DNA of 64,000 bases from Branchipolynoe longqiensis (GCA_030323885.1 CM059188.1:112126763-112190762), one strand, 5' to 3'. Positions 43,510 to 53,805 are shown, numbered from the stretch's first letter. Translations and numbers: made by a program. The notes: a model not told the origin generated them from the sequence alone.

Positions 43510-43960
43510 AGCCATGTTCACACGGGCGATTTAATCCGCCTCATATAAAGCGCCTTGCCTAGTTCGCCTCACATTTTGCTGTGTGAACGTGACGTCAAGG
43601 CGGATTAGGGCTGAATCGATTCATATGATTCGCTTTATATAAACCACCTAGCGAGGTAGTTTATATGAAGCGAACTAGCTTAGGTCGGCCCATCTCGCCC
43701 GTGTGAACGCAACCGACTTACTTGAGGTGGATTAAGGACGTCACACTATATAATATAATTTGGTTTATGAAACCGGTAGCTGTGCACAGATATTTTTTTC
43801 ATCATTTATTTTTAGGGTTTCACTGCCCAGCAGAAGCTTTGACCGTTTCAAACCAATACGATTCAGTCAATACATATCTAGGTCGAACCCACACTCTCTC
43901 GTGCCAACATCGACAAACCCAAAATGGCGCTGGTTAGTCTGGACTTGCCAGCAGAGTACG
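43510..43960. mobile_element. Relative of the 38873 TIR element, right end lost
   Basis: Left AGCCATGTTCACACGGGCGA has an inverted partner TCGCCCGTGTGAACGC at 43695-43710, giving a hairpin of about 200 bp. Beyond it, 43762-43958 matches 39123-39312 (GCTGTGCACAGATATTTT, TTTTTAGGGTTTCACTGCCC, ACCAATACGATTCAGTC). No right terminus is found. Confidence 0.72.
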
Positions 43961-45121
43961 TCAATGCTAGATTGCCATCTTCGCATTTATCGGCCTAAAG
44001 TGATTTATATTAGGTTATTTCAACTACGGCTGCCCCCTTCGTCTTTGGAGATACTTATGAATGTTACTAACTGAATCAAATATGCGCCATGTCCAGCACG
44101 AGTTTCTGCCCTGTCTCTACTATTTAGTTTACATTATATGTCGTGGTTCTAGCCTAAAAGTAACACTACGTTAATTCTGTGAATGCGTCAGTTATTAGAT
44201 TCCCGCAGATGGGTGTATTACTTGCAGAAGGCCGACTTGGCTTAAGGCCTCTCCGTTCATAGAAAGCAATCGAATATCAAGGTTCCATAGCGGTTAATCT
44301 ACAATAAGACTGGAGGATAGTAAAGAATGCAAGGAACGTCCTGATTCACCTTCACAAGAGCTCACGGTTTATTCTTAACCAAAGACTAACATTGACACCA
44401 TGAAATATATGTAGTTTACTATTACTAACTGTCTCCCATTCCCTCCCGTGTGGTTTATATAATTTAGTTTAGAATTTCGACCGAAAAAAGCCTAAATATC
44501 GGTGTAAAACGACGGAGCGTGTAGAAACACGTCCGCCGGGTCTGGCCCCGAACGCCCGACCTCCATCGTTGCCTGGCTAGTCGCCAAGCAACGCTTTACC
44601 ACCGGGAACCCTCGCGTGCACAAGTGTTAGCAATTTGCGCGCTCGCAAATCGCGCGCGCGCAAATTGCTCAAGGCGAGTAGACACGCCCACTTCACTTAT
44701 ATATTCAAAATGTCCTTTCTCTCCAATTGCACTCTTTATGAATACATAGAGAAACATTTCAATAATCATGTACTGTCTCTTTTATAGGAACATCTCTTCA
44801 TTAATCTCAGGCATAATATATGAACATATATTTCACACAGTTTATATCATGTCATCATGGGAGTGGGGTATTATGACTTTTAGTTTATATAACCTTGTCC
44901 CCACTCCATCGCCCAAGAATAATAATGCTCTCTGCCAATATATAATTCTTAACCGAAAATCCGTATATTTTTACACTATGTTGCTTTTTATGGTAAATGA
45001 TATTTTTTCTCTCCTTCAACCAAGTTGTAAATATGTCACATCATGGTTTTATTGGCAAATGTCTTAGAATGGCTACTGCTGGTGAGACTACACTATTAAA
45101 TTTATATTCCTATTATTATTA
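43961..45121. other. Unannotated spacer
   Basis: Unique-looking and mostly AT-rich. Contains the CG-rich hairpin at 44629-44669. A 99-codon frame (44768-45067) is AT-driven with no recognisable domain. Confidence 0.4.
44629..44669. repeat. CG-rich inverted repeat
   Basis: AGCAATTTGCGCGC (44629-44642) and its exact reverse complement (44656-44669) flank a 13-base loop that continues the alternating CG text. Cruciform- or Z-DNA-prone. Confidence 0.85.
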
Positions 45122-46378
45122 ATAGTAGTAGGGGAGAGTGCGGAACCTTGACCCAGGGGTTCAGTAGGCTCTAGTTTGGACATTTACAATTAGGTGACAG
45201 CATAAAAGGTTCCCCCTGACTGGTCCAAGGAGAACCAAAACATGAGTAGCCATATTGGAAAAGGAATCACCAACTCACACAGACTAACCAGATTTTACAC
45301 CCCTAAAGTAAATTTAGAGAGGTGAGTGACTTTTCTTTGGAGTCCCATTCAATAGTTTTCAGCGCATAGAATTTGAGGATACTTAAAAGTAAACGTATCA
45401 AGCAAGATGACTACAATTTGAGTTCTTTACTGTGACCTATATTAGAGTGATTCATGTCTTTGTAAAAATGGTGGGAATGGGGCACCTTGAGGCACTTTTT
45501 ATATGGCACCTTGAGCCATGACTCATGCTTCTCCACAACCTGGCTCAATGTACCCCATCGCAATAGATTATATAAAATCAATGTAAAACAATTTCAGTGA
45601 CAACAATACCTTGTATATTTGATTAAAACTATTTGTTAATGTATACCAGATGTCCCATGTCTAATTCTACCCTTGTGGAGGAAGTTGAGACAGATAAGGA
45701 CATTGATGTAGAGGATTTTGTTCTGATAAGGATGTCAACAGTCAACTCACAAAAGCTGATGTATTATGTGAAAAAAGTTCTTGCCATTGATGCGAGTGAC
45801 ATTGATGTTGACTTCTATAGGCAATCCTCAAAGGCAACAAATAGGTTTGTTCGCCCACTAGTAGATGACATATCTTCAGTGTCCCAAAAGCAAGTAGTGA
45901 TGTGCCTCCCAAAACCATTGTTCACAGATGGTACCAAATGGCTAACATCGATGCTTCAATTCCCCATAGACTCAAGACTATATAATTGTCAGTAATCCTG
46001 AGGCTAAACTATGAATAAAGCATTCTTAGCTAAAACTTGGATACTTGCCAGTTGTGTTTTAATGACTTTAAGCAAGGAAACCATCTCCATTTTGCATTAA
46101 GAAGGCCTAAAATGTCATGTTTCTATAATGTCTCAATGTGCTCCATTGGGCAGGTGAAGGTATCCCATATGTTGGGCACCATGACCCACTTACAATTTTG
46201 TTTAGACAAATTTGTTCAAGTATAAAGTATAGATCAAATTTAATTATTTTTGCAGCAACTATCTTTCATAGATAGAAACTGAGTATTAAATAACAGTCCA
46301 GAATAAAGATATTGTTTCTGGCACCACAAATAAATAAATTAGAAATAATGGCTCAAGGTGCCCCTCGGAGCTCTTAAG
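45122..46378 (+). mobile_element. Degraded DNA-transposon remnant, possibly pogo/Tigger-like
   Basis: Left text AGGGGAGAGTGCGGAACCTT GACCC resembles TIRs of pogo-type elements. The right end, inverted, reads GAGGGGCACCTTGAGCC (46354-46370 complement), a weak match. GGCACCTTGAGCC-like motifs also occur at about 45483 and 45510. The interior holds the frame at 45633. Confidence 0.45.
45633..45995 (+). CDS. C-terminal fragment of a transposon-encoded protein (tentative)
   Basis: 120 codons, start to stop intact. Residues 18-50 (VETDKDIDVEDFVLIRM.., YYVKKVL) and 58-100 (DVDFYRQ, RFVRPLVDDISSV, VVMCLPKPL) follow a pattern I associate with small barrel-like C-terminal domains of jerky/CENP-B-type or other DDE-transposon proteins in invertebrates: V.DFVLI, a YV.KVL strand, FVRP..DDIS.V, L P.P. 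No catalytic domain is present, so it would be a truncated ORF or a last exon. The start is simply the first ATG; the true exon may begin upstream at a splice acceptor. It lies inside a degraded element. It could instead be a host exon. Confidence 0.4.
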   Translation: MLMYTRCPMSNSTLVEEVETDKDIDVEDFVLIRMSTVNSQKLMYYVKKVLAIDASDIDVDFYRQSSKATNRFVRPLVDDISSVSQKQVVMCLPKPLFTDGTKWLTSMLQFPIDSRLYNCQ

Positions 46379-46498
46379 GGCAGTAAATAGCAGGTAATGC
46401 CTACTATTGAAAAGGGCAATGCCATTGCCATCCAACAGTCCCAGCTTCACCGGGTCGAAATACATGCCCTAACCTGCCCTTACCCTGTTACCTGCACA

Positions 46499-46655
46499 GT
46501 TTGTTAGTTATGTGTTGTTGTTTTAGGGCCTAGCAACATCTGAGGTCATATCAAGACTGGTACCGATCTGTAACAATGCACACTCATGGTGACTTTATAG
46601 TGCTGCAACAATAGGACACTAGGAGACCGGGCCGCCGACACCGTGACCTGATATA
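46499..46655 (-). mobile_element. SINE-A, minus strand, 3' half
   Basis: TGTTGTTGTTTTAGGGCCTA through GACTTTATAGTGCTGC to ACCGTGACCTGATAT. It stops where the 20-bp array begins. Confidence 0.87.
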
Positions 46656-46714
46656 GAGGCAGTTAAGGGCATGTAAGGGTAGTTAAAGATAGTTACGCGC
46701 ATATAAGGATAGTT

Positions 46715-47301
46715 TTTTTGTTTTTTTTTGTTGGTAAATATGTTTATTCTGCTGAATAAATCTTTTGTCAGTGCCGAAGCACTGGTCTTCCAGCCATTTT
46801 TCAATTCAGGGTTATTTACACAAAAGGTATATAGAATAAGGTGTACAATACCTGTTGAATAGACAATTTGCACCATGTAACACAATGAAATTCTAAAACC
46901 CAAAAGTTCCCTAACAATATGGTACAGTAGTGTCATATAACCAGATCAATATTAGTCAGATCAATGCAAGTATTTACATAGTATTTTAAATGTAAGCAGA
47001 AGTTATCTTCTGTATTCAGTTGGTAAATTTGTACTAAGTTTGAATGTTCAGTTGCAGTTAGGAAAGCGGTATATAAATGTTGGTTTGTTAGGAAAACTCT
47101 AGTGTAACTCTAATGTAGCTAGTTATGTGAGTTTATGAATTATGTTGTTGGGGTGGGGTTGTTAATAATACACTGGACCATCTGTGACCAGCGAAGCAGT
47201 GGGACCAATCCCAGTGCATTTAGGTCTTAAATTTTACATTTTTACCTGGGCTGTCTCTGTCATCGTATATGGTTGACTGGAGATAACAGAGGAACAGCAA
47301 C
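46715..47301 (-). mobile_element. Poly-A retroposon in the array, 14-bp TSD
   Basis: ATATAAGGATAGTT occurs at 46701-46714 and 47302-47315. The T-run at the left is the minus-strand poly-A, preceded by CAGAATAAACATATTTACC with an AATAAA signal. The 3' part (GGAAGACCAGTGCTTCGGCA on the minus strand) matches the sequence at 55930-56010. Could be a truncated LINE, a SINE or a processed transcript copy. Confidence 0.85.
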
Positions 47302-47676
47302 ATATAAGGATAGTTAAAGATAGTGACGGGCATGTAAGGGCAGTAAATGCTATGTAAGGGTAGTTAAAGATAGTTATGGGCATGTAGGGGCAGTTAAGGG
47401 CATGTAAGGGTAGTTAAAGATAGCTACAGGAATGTAAGGGCAGTTAATGGCGTGCATGGGTAGTTAAAGGTAGTTATGGGCATGTAAGGGCAGGTAAGGG
47501 CATGTAAGGGTAGTTAAATGTAGTTATGGGCATGTAAGGGCAGGTAAGGGCATGTAAGGGTAGTTAAAGGGAGTGATGGGCATGTAAGGGCAGTTAAGGG
47601 CATGTAAGGGTAGTTAAAGATAGCTACGGCCATGTAAGGGCAGTTAATGGCATGTATGGCCAGATAATGACATGTG

Positions 47677-47722
47677 TGAACTCCGGGTCAGTGTGCTAAC
47701 CATTATACCACCTAGGCTCCCA
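47677..47722 (-). mobile_element. tRNA-derived SINE head fragment
   Basis: Minus strand reads GGGAGCCTAGGTGGTATAAT GGTTAGCACACTGACCCGG, an A-box-type 5' half of a tRNA. Matches the fuller copy at 57343-57419. No 3' half, so not a functional gene. Confidence 0.75.
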
Positions 47723-48085
47723 GATGTCACCACACTACCCATGCCCAACTGTCTATGTGGCTCCTTGCCTGAGAGGTCAGTGCACACTACTACACATGTC
47801 AGGGCAACTAATGGCATGTAAGGGAAGTTAATGGCAGCAAAGGGTAAGTAAGGGCAATTAAGGGCTTGTTAGCGCAGTTAAGGACAAGTAAGGGTTTGTA
47901 AGGGCAGCTAAAGGCATGTAAGGGCAGCTAAGGGCGTGTAGCGTCAACTAAGGGTATGTAAGAGCAGCTAAAGGCATGTAAGGGCAGCTAAGGGCATGTA
48001 AGGGCAACTGAGGGCATCTAAGAGCAGCTAAAGGCATGTAAGGGCAACTAAGGGCATTTAAGGGCAGTCCGTGGCAACTCGATGT

Positions 48086-48699
48086 GGGTGGTTCAGGGCA
48101 GCTGAGCCTGAGTGGGGAGGGGGTGGTGGTGGAGGGGTGGGGTAGGGGTGGTGGGTGAGGGGCAGGTAGGGGGTGGGGGTGGAGGTGACACCTGAGAGCA
48201 GCCCTGGAACAGCACAAGCCCAAGGGGGAGGGGGGCTGCGTTCACTGGGCTGTCACCCCTCCCACACACACACACACCCCAGGCCTCGCGCCGCCATCCC
48301 CAGGCTCATTCTGATGACCTCTAATTGCTTCAGAGCGAGACATTTGATCCTAGAAAAAGCTAACACAATAATGCTCTGATTAGGCACGCTTGGACGAGGG
48401 ACGGGGGGGCCGACCGGGGCGCTGCCGGCTGACCCACGCCCGGGGTGCCGCCAACTGCCCGCCCGGCACTGCGCCCCCGTGCACCGCCGGCGCAATTATC
48501 AGCAGGTGTCGGGGCGATGCGAGTGCCTCCAATCTGAAGCGACTGTGATTATCATAATGGTGTCGGGGGGGGGGGGGGGGGGGGAGATCGTATCTCTGAC
48601 CATTGCCAGGGGCAGCGCGGGGCATTGTTGTGGGCAGGTGGAGAGTAAAGCCAGCCGCACAGAAGCCGACAATGTACATGGGAGGGGGGGGGGGGAGGG
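48086..48699. other. G-rich spacer
   Basis: GGGTGGTGG-type stretches at 48118-48185, a G-run at 48567-48583 and another at 48682-48698. Frames on either strand here are compositional. No gene. Confidence 0.5.
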
Positions 48700-48965
48700 C
48701 AAGGATCGGGAATCGCGGATTGCGGATCGCAGATCGGGGATCGGGGATCGCGGGTCGGGGATAGGGGGTCGCGGATCGGGGGTCGCGGATCGCGGATCGC
48801 GAATGGGGGAATCCTTTATTTGTTTACCAGTCGGGGATCGCGGATCGCGGATCGCGAATCGGGGATTGGGAATGGGGGAATCCTTTATTTGTTTACCAGT
48901 CGGGGATCGGGGATCGCGGATCGGGGATCGCGGATCGGGAATGGAGGAATCCCTCATTTGTTTAC
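48700..48965. repeat. GGGGATCGCGGATCG array with about 68-bp higher-order unit
   Basis: 7-bp words CGGGGAT and CGCGGAT. The phrase GGAATCCTTTATTTGTTTAC occurs near 48808 and 48876, with GGAATCCCTCATTTGTTTAC near 48946, each followed by a new GATCG block. The 7-bp repeats are thus nested in three longer units. Confidence 0.9.
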
Positions 48966-49032
48966 GAATGTGATTTAAAATAATGAGTGAGATCGACAAT
49001 GATGTCGCTTGTGACAAGTGGTGTCTGGGGAA

Positions 49033-49133
49033 TAGTTTGTTTTGGGGGGTTTTAGGTCCTACCAACATCTAATTAAGGTAATATCATCAGGACGGGTACC
49101 GACTTGTGACAGTGCGCAATCATGACGACTTTA
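49033..49133 (-). mobile_element. SINE-A tail fragment, minus strand
   Basis: TTTTAGGTCCTACCAACATC to GCGCAATCATGACGACTTTA only. A TAATTAAG insertion and a TCA duplication distinguish it. Confidence 0.82.
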
Positions 49134-49222
49134 TTATATTTGTGGTGTGTGAGGAATACATGCTGAAGTCGGTAAGCAAGGTTCAATAGGCTTCATGGCA
49201 AAGTATCGGCTAGTGTAACTAC

Positions 49223-49549
49223 AGGACACAGTGGCCAAATTGGTAGAGCGCAGGCCTCCCGCGCGGAAGGTCGGGAGTTCAATTCGCGGTCGAGTCAAAC
49301 CAATGACTTATAAAATGGATACTTGTCGCTTCCTAGCCTGGCGCTCGGCATTAATAGCATAGGGTGAGGACTGGTTGGCCCAGTGTTAGAATAATGTGAC
49401 TGAGTGGGATATCAGGTCATGGTGCTGGTGACCTAGTCTCCCAGTTGGACAGTATTTTAACGTCACCATGAGTGTGCACTGTCACAAGTCGGTATGCGTC
49501 CTGATATGACCTTGGATGTTGCCAGGGCATAAGACCCCAACAACTAACC
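49223..49549 (+). mobile_element. SINE-A, head type 1, TSD AGTGTAA
   Basis: Head CAGTGGCCAAATTGGTAGAG, B-box-like GGGAGTTCAATTCGCGG, full body and tail. AGTGTAA at 49212-49218 and 49558-49564. The right TSD copy touches the left end of PAL element 8. Confidence 0.92.
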
Positions 49550-49566
49550 AACCAGCAAGTGTAATG

Positions 49567-50020
49567 GTGCTGTCACATTACGACGTTTCGTCGGGAGACG
49601 TCTGGAAGCATTACGCGTGTGTTAGGTGCGCATTGGATTTTGTTGATGGACGGCGATGTTTTGTGCTTGCACAAAACTTTGGACGTGCGACGACGCGCGG
49701 GTGCCAACATTATGGCGACGTTAGGGGCATCGAGATACGTTAAACGCGCCTGAATAACATTATGCGAACGTTATGCACAAGCTGCGCGCGCATGAGGCTC
49801 GTTACCACACATTGCGCCAAATGGTTGCTTTTTGTTGTTTTATGTCCTACCAACATCTAAGGTCATATCAGGACGGCACGCCAAACTTTTACCACGTCGG
49901 CCACACACTACCAATACGTTGCGCTGATGCCAAAAAGTTTGACGTGTCTCGATGATTAAAAGTGATTTTGCGCATTGGCGGCATGCCGGCGAGATATGTG
50001 GTAGTGTGACAGGGCTATAA
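49567..50020. mobile_element. PAL element 8 (ACGTTATGCGACG words)
   Basis: Ends GTGCTGTCACATTACGACG and GTAGTGTGACAGGGCTATAA. The centre GTTTTGTGC-TT-GCACAAAAC is a perfect 9+9 inverted repeat at 49658-49677. Arm words include GACGTTAGG, GCGACGTT, AACGTTATGC and GCGCGC. A SINE-A tail piece has inserted in the right arm. Confidence 0.82.
49834..49878 (-). mobile_element. SINE-A tail fragment inside PAL element 8
   Basis: TTGTTGTTTTATGTCCTACC to GGTCATATCAGGACGG. Only about 45 bp of the 3' end are present, on the minus strand. The PAL-type word text continues on each side. Confidence 0.85.
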
Positions 50021-50032
50021 GTAACTGTAAGC

Positions 50033-50128
50033 TTCTTGTGAAGTAAGGTAGATTATAACAATCACCCTAATATGGTTATCTAAAACAAATGACAGAAAGT
50101 CAAAACCATCGGACTATGCTACTTTAAA
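50033..50128. mobile_element. MITE-D right-end fragment
   Basis: GAAGTAAGGTAGATTATAAC, AATCACCCTAATATGG, AATGACAGAAAGTCAAAACC and CATCGGACTATGCTACTTTA match the right third of the intact MITE-D. Confidence 0.82.
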
Positions 50129-50384
50129 GTCGACATGCAAAGATGTTCGGGTGATAATGACTGGGGCGTTTACGGTTTCTCTCGGGGCAATCGAACGTTG
50201 CACAACTTCCGCCCTGGCATAAGATGTCCCGAGTACAAACTAGCCGTTTATAGTTCTGTGGCGCCACCTGGAGAGAGTTGGAGCTACCATTCCCCAGACG
50301 CCGATTGTCACACCGACCAGGGCATGCATGCCTTCAACGCGCTGCATTCAAGACTGGTATGCCTATTTTTAATGAAACAGATTG

Positions 50385-50536
50385 GATGGTTGTTGGAGTT
50401 TTACATCCTTGCAACATCTAAGGTCATATCAGGATGGGTACCGACTTGTGACAGTGTGCACTCATGGGGACTTTATAGTTCTGACCCACTTGGAAAGCAG
50501 GCCCTCGGCACCATGGCCCGATATCACACTCAGTCA
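50385..50536 (-). mobile_element. SINE-A, minus strand, 3' half
   Basis: GGTTGTTGGAGTTTTACATC to CCCGATATCACACTCAGTCA, then replaced by GA-rich repeat. A 161-codon frame across this region begins in unannotated DNA and ends in the repeat; not a gene. Confidence 0.88.
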
Positions 50537-50700
50537 AGAGAGCGGAGAGGGGACAGAGAGAAGAGAGAGACGGAGATGAGAGAGGGAAAAGATAGACAGA
50601 GAGAGACAAAGAAAAAGTGAGAGAAGAGAGAGAAGAGAGGAAGAAAAGAGAGAGACGAACAGAGAGAACAGAGAGAGAACTGAGAGAGAGAGTTGGGGAA
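50537..50700. repeat. GAGA-rich microsatellite
   Basis: AGAGAGAGAACAGAGAG-type purine repeat of about 160 bp on the + strand. Confidence 0.9.
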
Positions 50701-51410
50701 AATGTTGGCTCTTATTCTGAAGCCGAAAATAAAACCCAACCGCAATAGACTACATCACCGTTCCAGCGGCACGGTGCATTGTGCAATGCGTCAAAGCAAA
50801 ACAAACCCACGAGAAACACATGGCACATACTAATACACTGGGTGCAGCTATGAAATGTGCTAGTTTCAGCTCATCTCAGCTCTTGTTTGAAACATGGAAT
50901 ACCAACTAAAAAAATATATATAATAAATTAAGATATTAATCTTTTATCCAGCATTGCATTTACATCAATATAATATGAACATCTTATGCCATGTTCATTT
51001 AGATTTAGACAAATCTGGGCACTCAGACTAGTGTTAGAGCCATAGCCAAAGTCAGTTTTACTTATTTTATTAATGTTTTTATTTATATCCTATGGTTAAT
51101 GACGTATGTAGAACTAGAAAATTAGTAGGGTTAATCAGATATTGGTTATATATGTCTCTGAAACAAGTGTATGTTGACACATTTGGCATTTTAATATTTA
51201 GAACAAGAATTAATAATGGTGATGTGGATATCACGGATTGTTTTGTGTGGAATTGTATGTTTCTAACTCAGAAAGTTTAACCATGGCTAGTTTTGTCTTA
51301 GCTATATTCATCAGATCATTATATTGCATGTGTGCATACATGTTTATGCCAAATTGTTATGTATTTCTATTCATTTTGAATAAAATTAAAGTTTTTCCCT
51401 ATGCGTATCG
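50701..51410. other. AT-rich spacer
   Basis: No repeat ends or coding similarity recognised. Two frames of 62 and 87 codons (51092-51280, 51238-51501) are unsupported. Confidence 0.4.
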
Positions 51411-51419
51411 ACAAACTCA

Positions 51420-51720
51420 ATGGCCATTCGCATTTGCTTTGCTGCCAGCGCCGTTTTCAGCGCATGTGCAGTCGGAACTTGTAGAATCACGGATCTTGTA
51501 GAATCACGCTATGTCAGCAGACAGTCACGGAAAGCACTTGGTGAGTCAGTAACTTTCGCTTTAAAACCCATGCATATATATGTATATATATATATTTATA
51601 TTTCCAGACGCGGGTGATGTATTCAGGGTAGGCGGGTACCGGGCGCAGCCGGGGGTGGCACCACCAGTCGCGAGATGGAGGAGGCAGTACAGTATGTATT
51701 GTAATAATAACAATAATTAG
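51420..51720 (+). CDS. Two-exon small-ORF candidate (speculative)
   Basis: ATG at 51420 opens MAIRICFAASAVFSACAVG, a hydrophobic, signal-peptide-like start. After 40 codons plus one base the text CACTTG/GTGAGT (51540/51541) is a consensus 5' splice site. TTATATTTCCAG ending at 51607 is a plausible acceptor. Joining them keeps the frame open for 37 more codons, through dibasic WRRQYS and an Asn run from an AAT microsatellite, to TAG at 51718-51720. The intron would be 67 bp. Exon 2 overlaps a dispersed repeat whose end recurs near 18030, and the -3 base is T, so chance is a serious alternative. No homologue recognised. Confidence 0.2.
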
Positions 51721-51920
51721 CACATAATAATAATTAAGAGGGGTTAATTCCCTTCCACGCCTTTATACTCGCATAATGCGTTATACATCACATAGTGTGT
51801 GTGGTGCATGTGTGTGAAACGTAAAGCGTTTTTAAATGACAACAGGCTGGCGGGAAAGCAGATATGCTATCCTCATTTTGCAGTGACGGCTGCTATATTA
51901 AGCGGTTAATACATGATATG

Positions 51921-52298
51921 GGGGTACCCGACTTGTGACACTGTGCACTCATGGAGGCATTATAGTGCTGCCCCACTGGGAAATCAGGCCACTGGCACCA
52001 TGACCTGATACCCCACTCAGTCACATTATCCTATCACTGAGCCAACCACTCCTTGCCCTATCCTATTAATGCCAAGCGCCTGGCTAGGAAGCGACAAATA
52101 TCAATTTTCTAAGTCATTGGTTTGACTCGACTGGGAATTTAACTGCCGATCTCTCGCATAGGAAGCCTGCGCTCTCCCGATTCGGCCAACACATCCGGTT
52201 TTAAAATATCGCGTACAGTGCAAAAACAGTCAATTCGCTACTCCCCGTCCTGACATGACCATAGATGTTGCTAGGACGTAAAACTCCAACAACCAACC
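51921..52298 (-). mobile_element. SINE-A, head type 1, minus strand, plus an opposed tail
   Basis: Inverted body and head (complement at 52130-52200, ending ACACATCCGG); its own tail is missing. A separate plus-strand tail (TCCTGACATGACCATAGATG to AACTCCAACAACCAACC) lies at 52247-52298. Confidence 0.88.
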
Positions 52299-52609
52299 TC
52301 TACTCCCACCAACCAAGTTTTCCCATAATAATTGACAATTACAATTAATTGATCATTAGAGTTAATTAGAACGGTTGGACTGCCTAGAACCGAGCATGTT
52401 TGCTGCTGATCACATTTCACAGCCTGAGTTCTATGGCATGTGTGATCATTTGCATTCATTTTGTATCCAACACACCCATAAAATAAACGCAAAGCCCATT
52501 CGTCACGTCAATAAAGCTGTAATAAATAGGATGCCCTTGTGTGAGAAACTGTAATAGTTGGAGAGCAGACGTGTTAATTATAATTAAACATATATAATGT
52601 ATGCATAGA
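52299..52609. other. Unannotated spacer
   Basis: AT-rich, no recognisable gene or element. Confidence 0.4.
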
Positions 52610-52745
52610 CGGTTCTGTTGTCCCCTTTTCCCCCTTTCTTTTCTCTCTCTTTTTTTTCTCTCTCTTTTCTCTCTTCTCTCGCTTCTCTCTCTTCCCTCTC
52701 TTCTCTCTCTCTGTGTCTACCTCTGCCTCTCTGCCTCTCCCCAAC
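52610..52745. repeat. CT-rich microsatellite
   Basis: CTCTCTTTTCTCTCTTC-type pyrimidine repeats of about 130 bp. Confidence 0.9.
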
Positions 52746-52799
52746 CTTTAATTCATTTGATCGAAAGGTTAAGCAACCTAGTCGATAATAAAACAGGGA

Positions 52800-53543
52800 A
52801 AAGGGGTGGAGGGATGGAGGGGTGGAGGAGGTGGGGGAGGGTGTGGAGGGGTGGAAGGGTGGAGGGATGGAGGGGGTGGAGGGGTGGAGGGGTGGAAGGG
52901 GTGGGAGGGTGGAGGGGTGAAGGTGGTGGAGGGGTGGAGGGGTGGAGGGGTGATGGGGTGAAGGTGGTGGAGGGGTGGAGGGGTGGAGGGGTGGTAGGGG
53001 TGGAAGGGTGGAGGGGTGGAGGGGTGAAGGTGGTGGAGGGGTGGAGGGGTGGATGGGTGGAGGGGTGATGGGGTGGATGGGGTGAAACGGTGGATGGGGG
53101 GTGACAGGGTGGAGGGTGGGTGGATGGGGTGAAGGGGGAGGGGGGTCGGGTGGAGGGGGGTCGGGTGGAGGAGGTGGAGGGGATGAAAGGGGTGGAGGGG
53201 TGGAGGGGGTGGAGGGGTGGAGGGGTGGAAGGGTGGATGGGTGGAAGGGGTGGAGAGGTGGGGGTGGAGGGATGGAGGGGGTGGAGGGGTGGAGGGGGTG
53301 GAGGGATGGAGGGGTGGACGGGTGGACGGGTGGACGGGTGGAGGGGTGGAGGGGTGGAGGGGGTGGAGGGGGTGGAGGGGTGGAAGGGTGTAGGGGTGGA
53401 CTGGTGGAGGGATGGAGGGGTGGATGGGGTGGAGGGGTGGATGGGGTGGAGGGGTGGAGGGTGGAGGGGTGGATTGGGTGGATGGGGTGACGGGGTGGAG
53501 GGGTGGAGGAGTGGAGGGGTGGAAGGGTGGAGGGGTGGAGGGG
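52800..53543. repeat. GGTGGAGG-type G-rich minisatellite
   Basis: About 745 bp of GTGGAGGG, GTGGAAGG, GTGGATGG and GTGAAGGTG words with no C apart from a few GGGTCG/GACGG units. It gives Gly/Trp/Glu-rich + frames and Pro/His/Ser/Thr-rich - frames (up to 275 codons), all artefactual. Confidence 0.95.
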
Positions 53544-53805
53544 TTTGTTTGTTTGTTGTTGTTTTACGTCCTAGCAACATCTAAGGTCATATCAGGACGG
53601 GTACCGACTTGTGACAGTGCGCACTCATGGCGACTTATAGTGCTGTCCCACTGGGAAACCAGGCCACCGGCACCATGACCTGGTATCCCACTCAGTCACA
53701 ATTTTAAAGTCATTGGTTTGACTCGACCGGGACTCGACCCCACGACCCCACGATCTACCAACACGGGAGACGGACGCTCTAACTCATTCGGCCATCCCGT
53801 CTGGT
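53544..53805 (-). mobile_element. SINE-A, head type 2, internally deleted
   Basis: Tail GTTTGTTTGTTGTTGTTTTA. The body jumps from ACTCAGTCACA to ATTTTAAAGTCATTGGTTTG, losing about 80 bp. Head complement at 53770-53805. Inserted at the edge of the G-rich array. Confidence 0.9.

Larger units (their letters stand above)
46656..48085. repeat. 20-bp minisatellite CATGTAAGGGCAGTTAAGGG, split by a retroposon
   Basis: Occupies 46656-46714 and 47302-48085. About 40 units mix GGGTAGTTAAAGATAGTTA and GGGCATGTAAGGGCAG words. A non-repeat stretch with a tRNA-like fragment interrupts at about 47665-47800. Confidence 0.92.

Noticed and set aside
44768..45067. 99-codon aromatic-rich frame as a membrane protein
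   Set aside because: AT-rich DNA yields such frames; no homology, splice or start support.
50135..50620. 161-codon frame as a gene
   Set aside because: Its C-terminal half runs through a SINE-A and a GA microsatellite; the N-terminal half is not recognisable.
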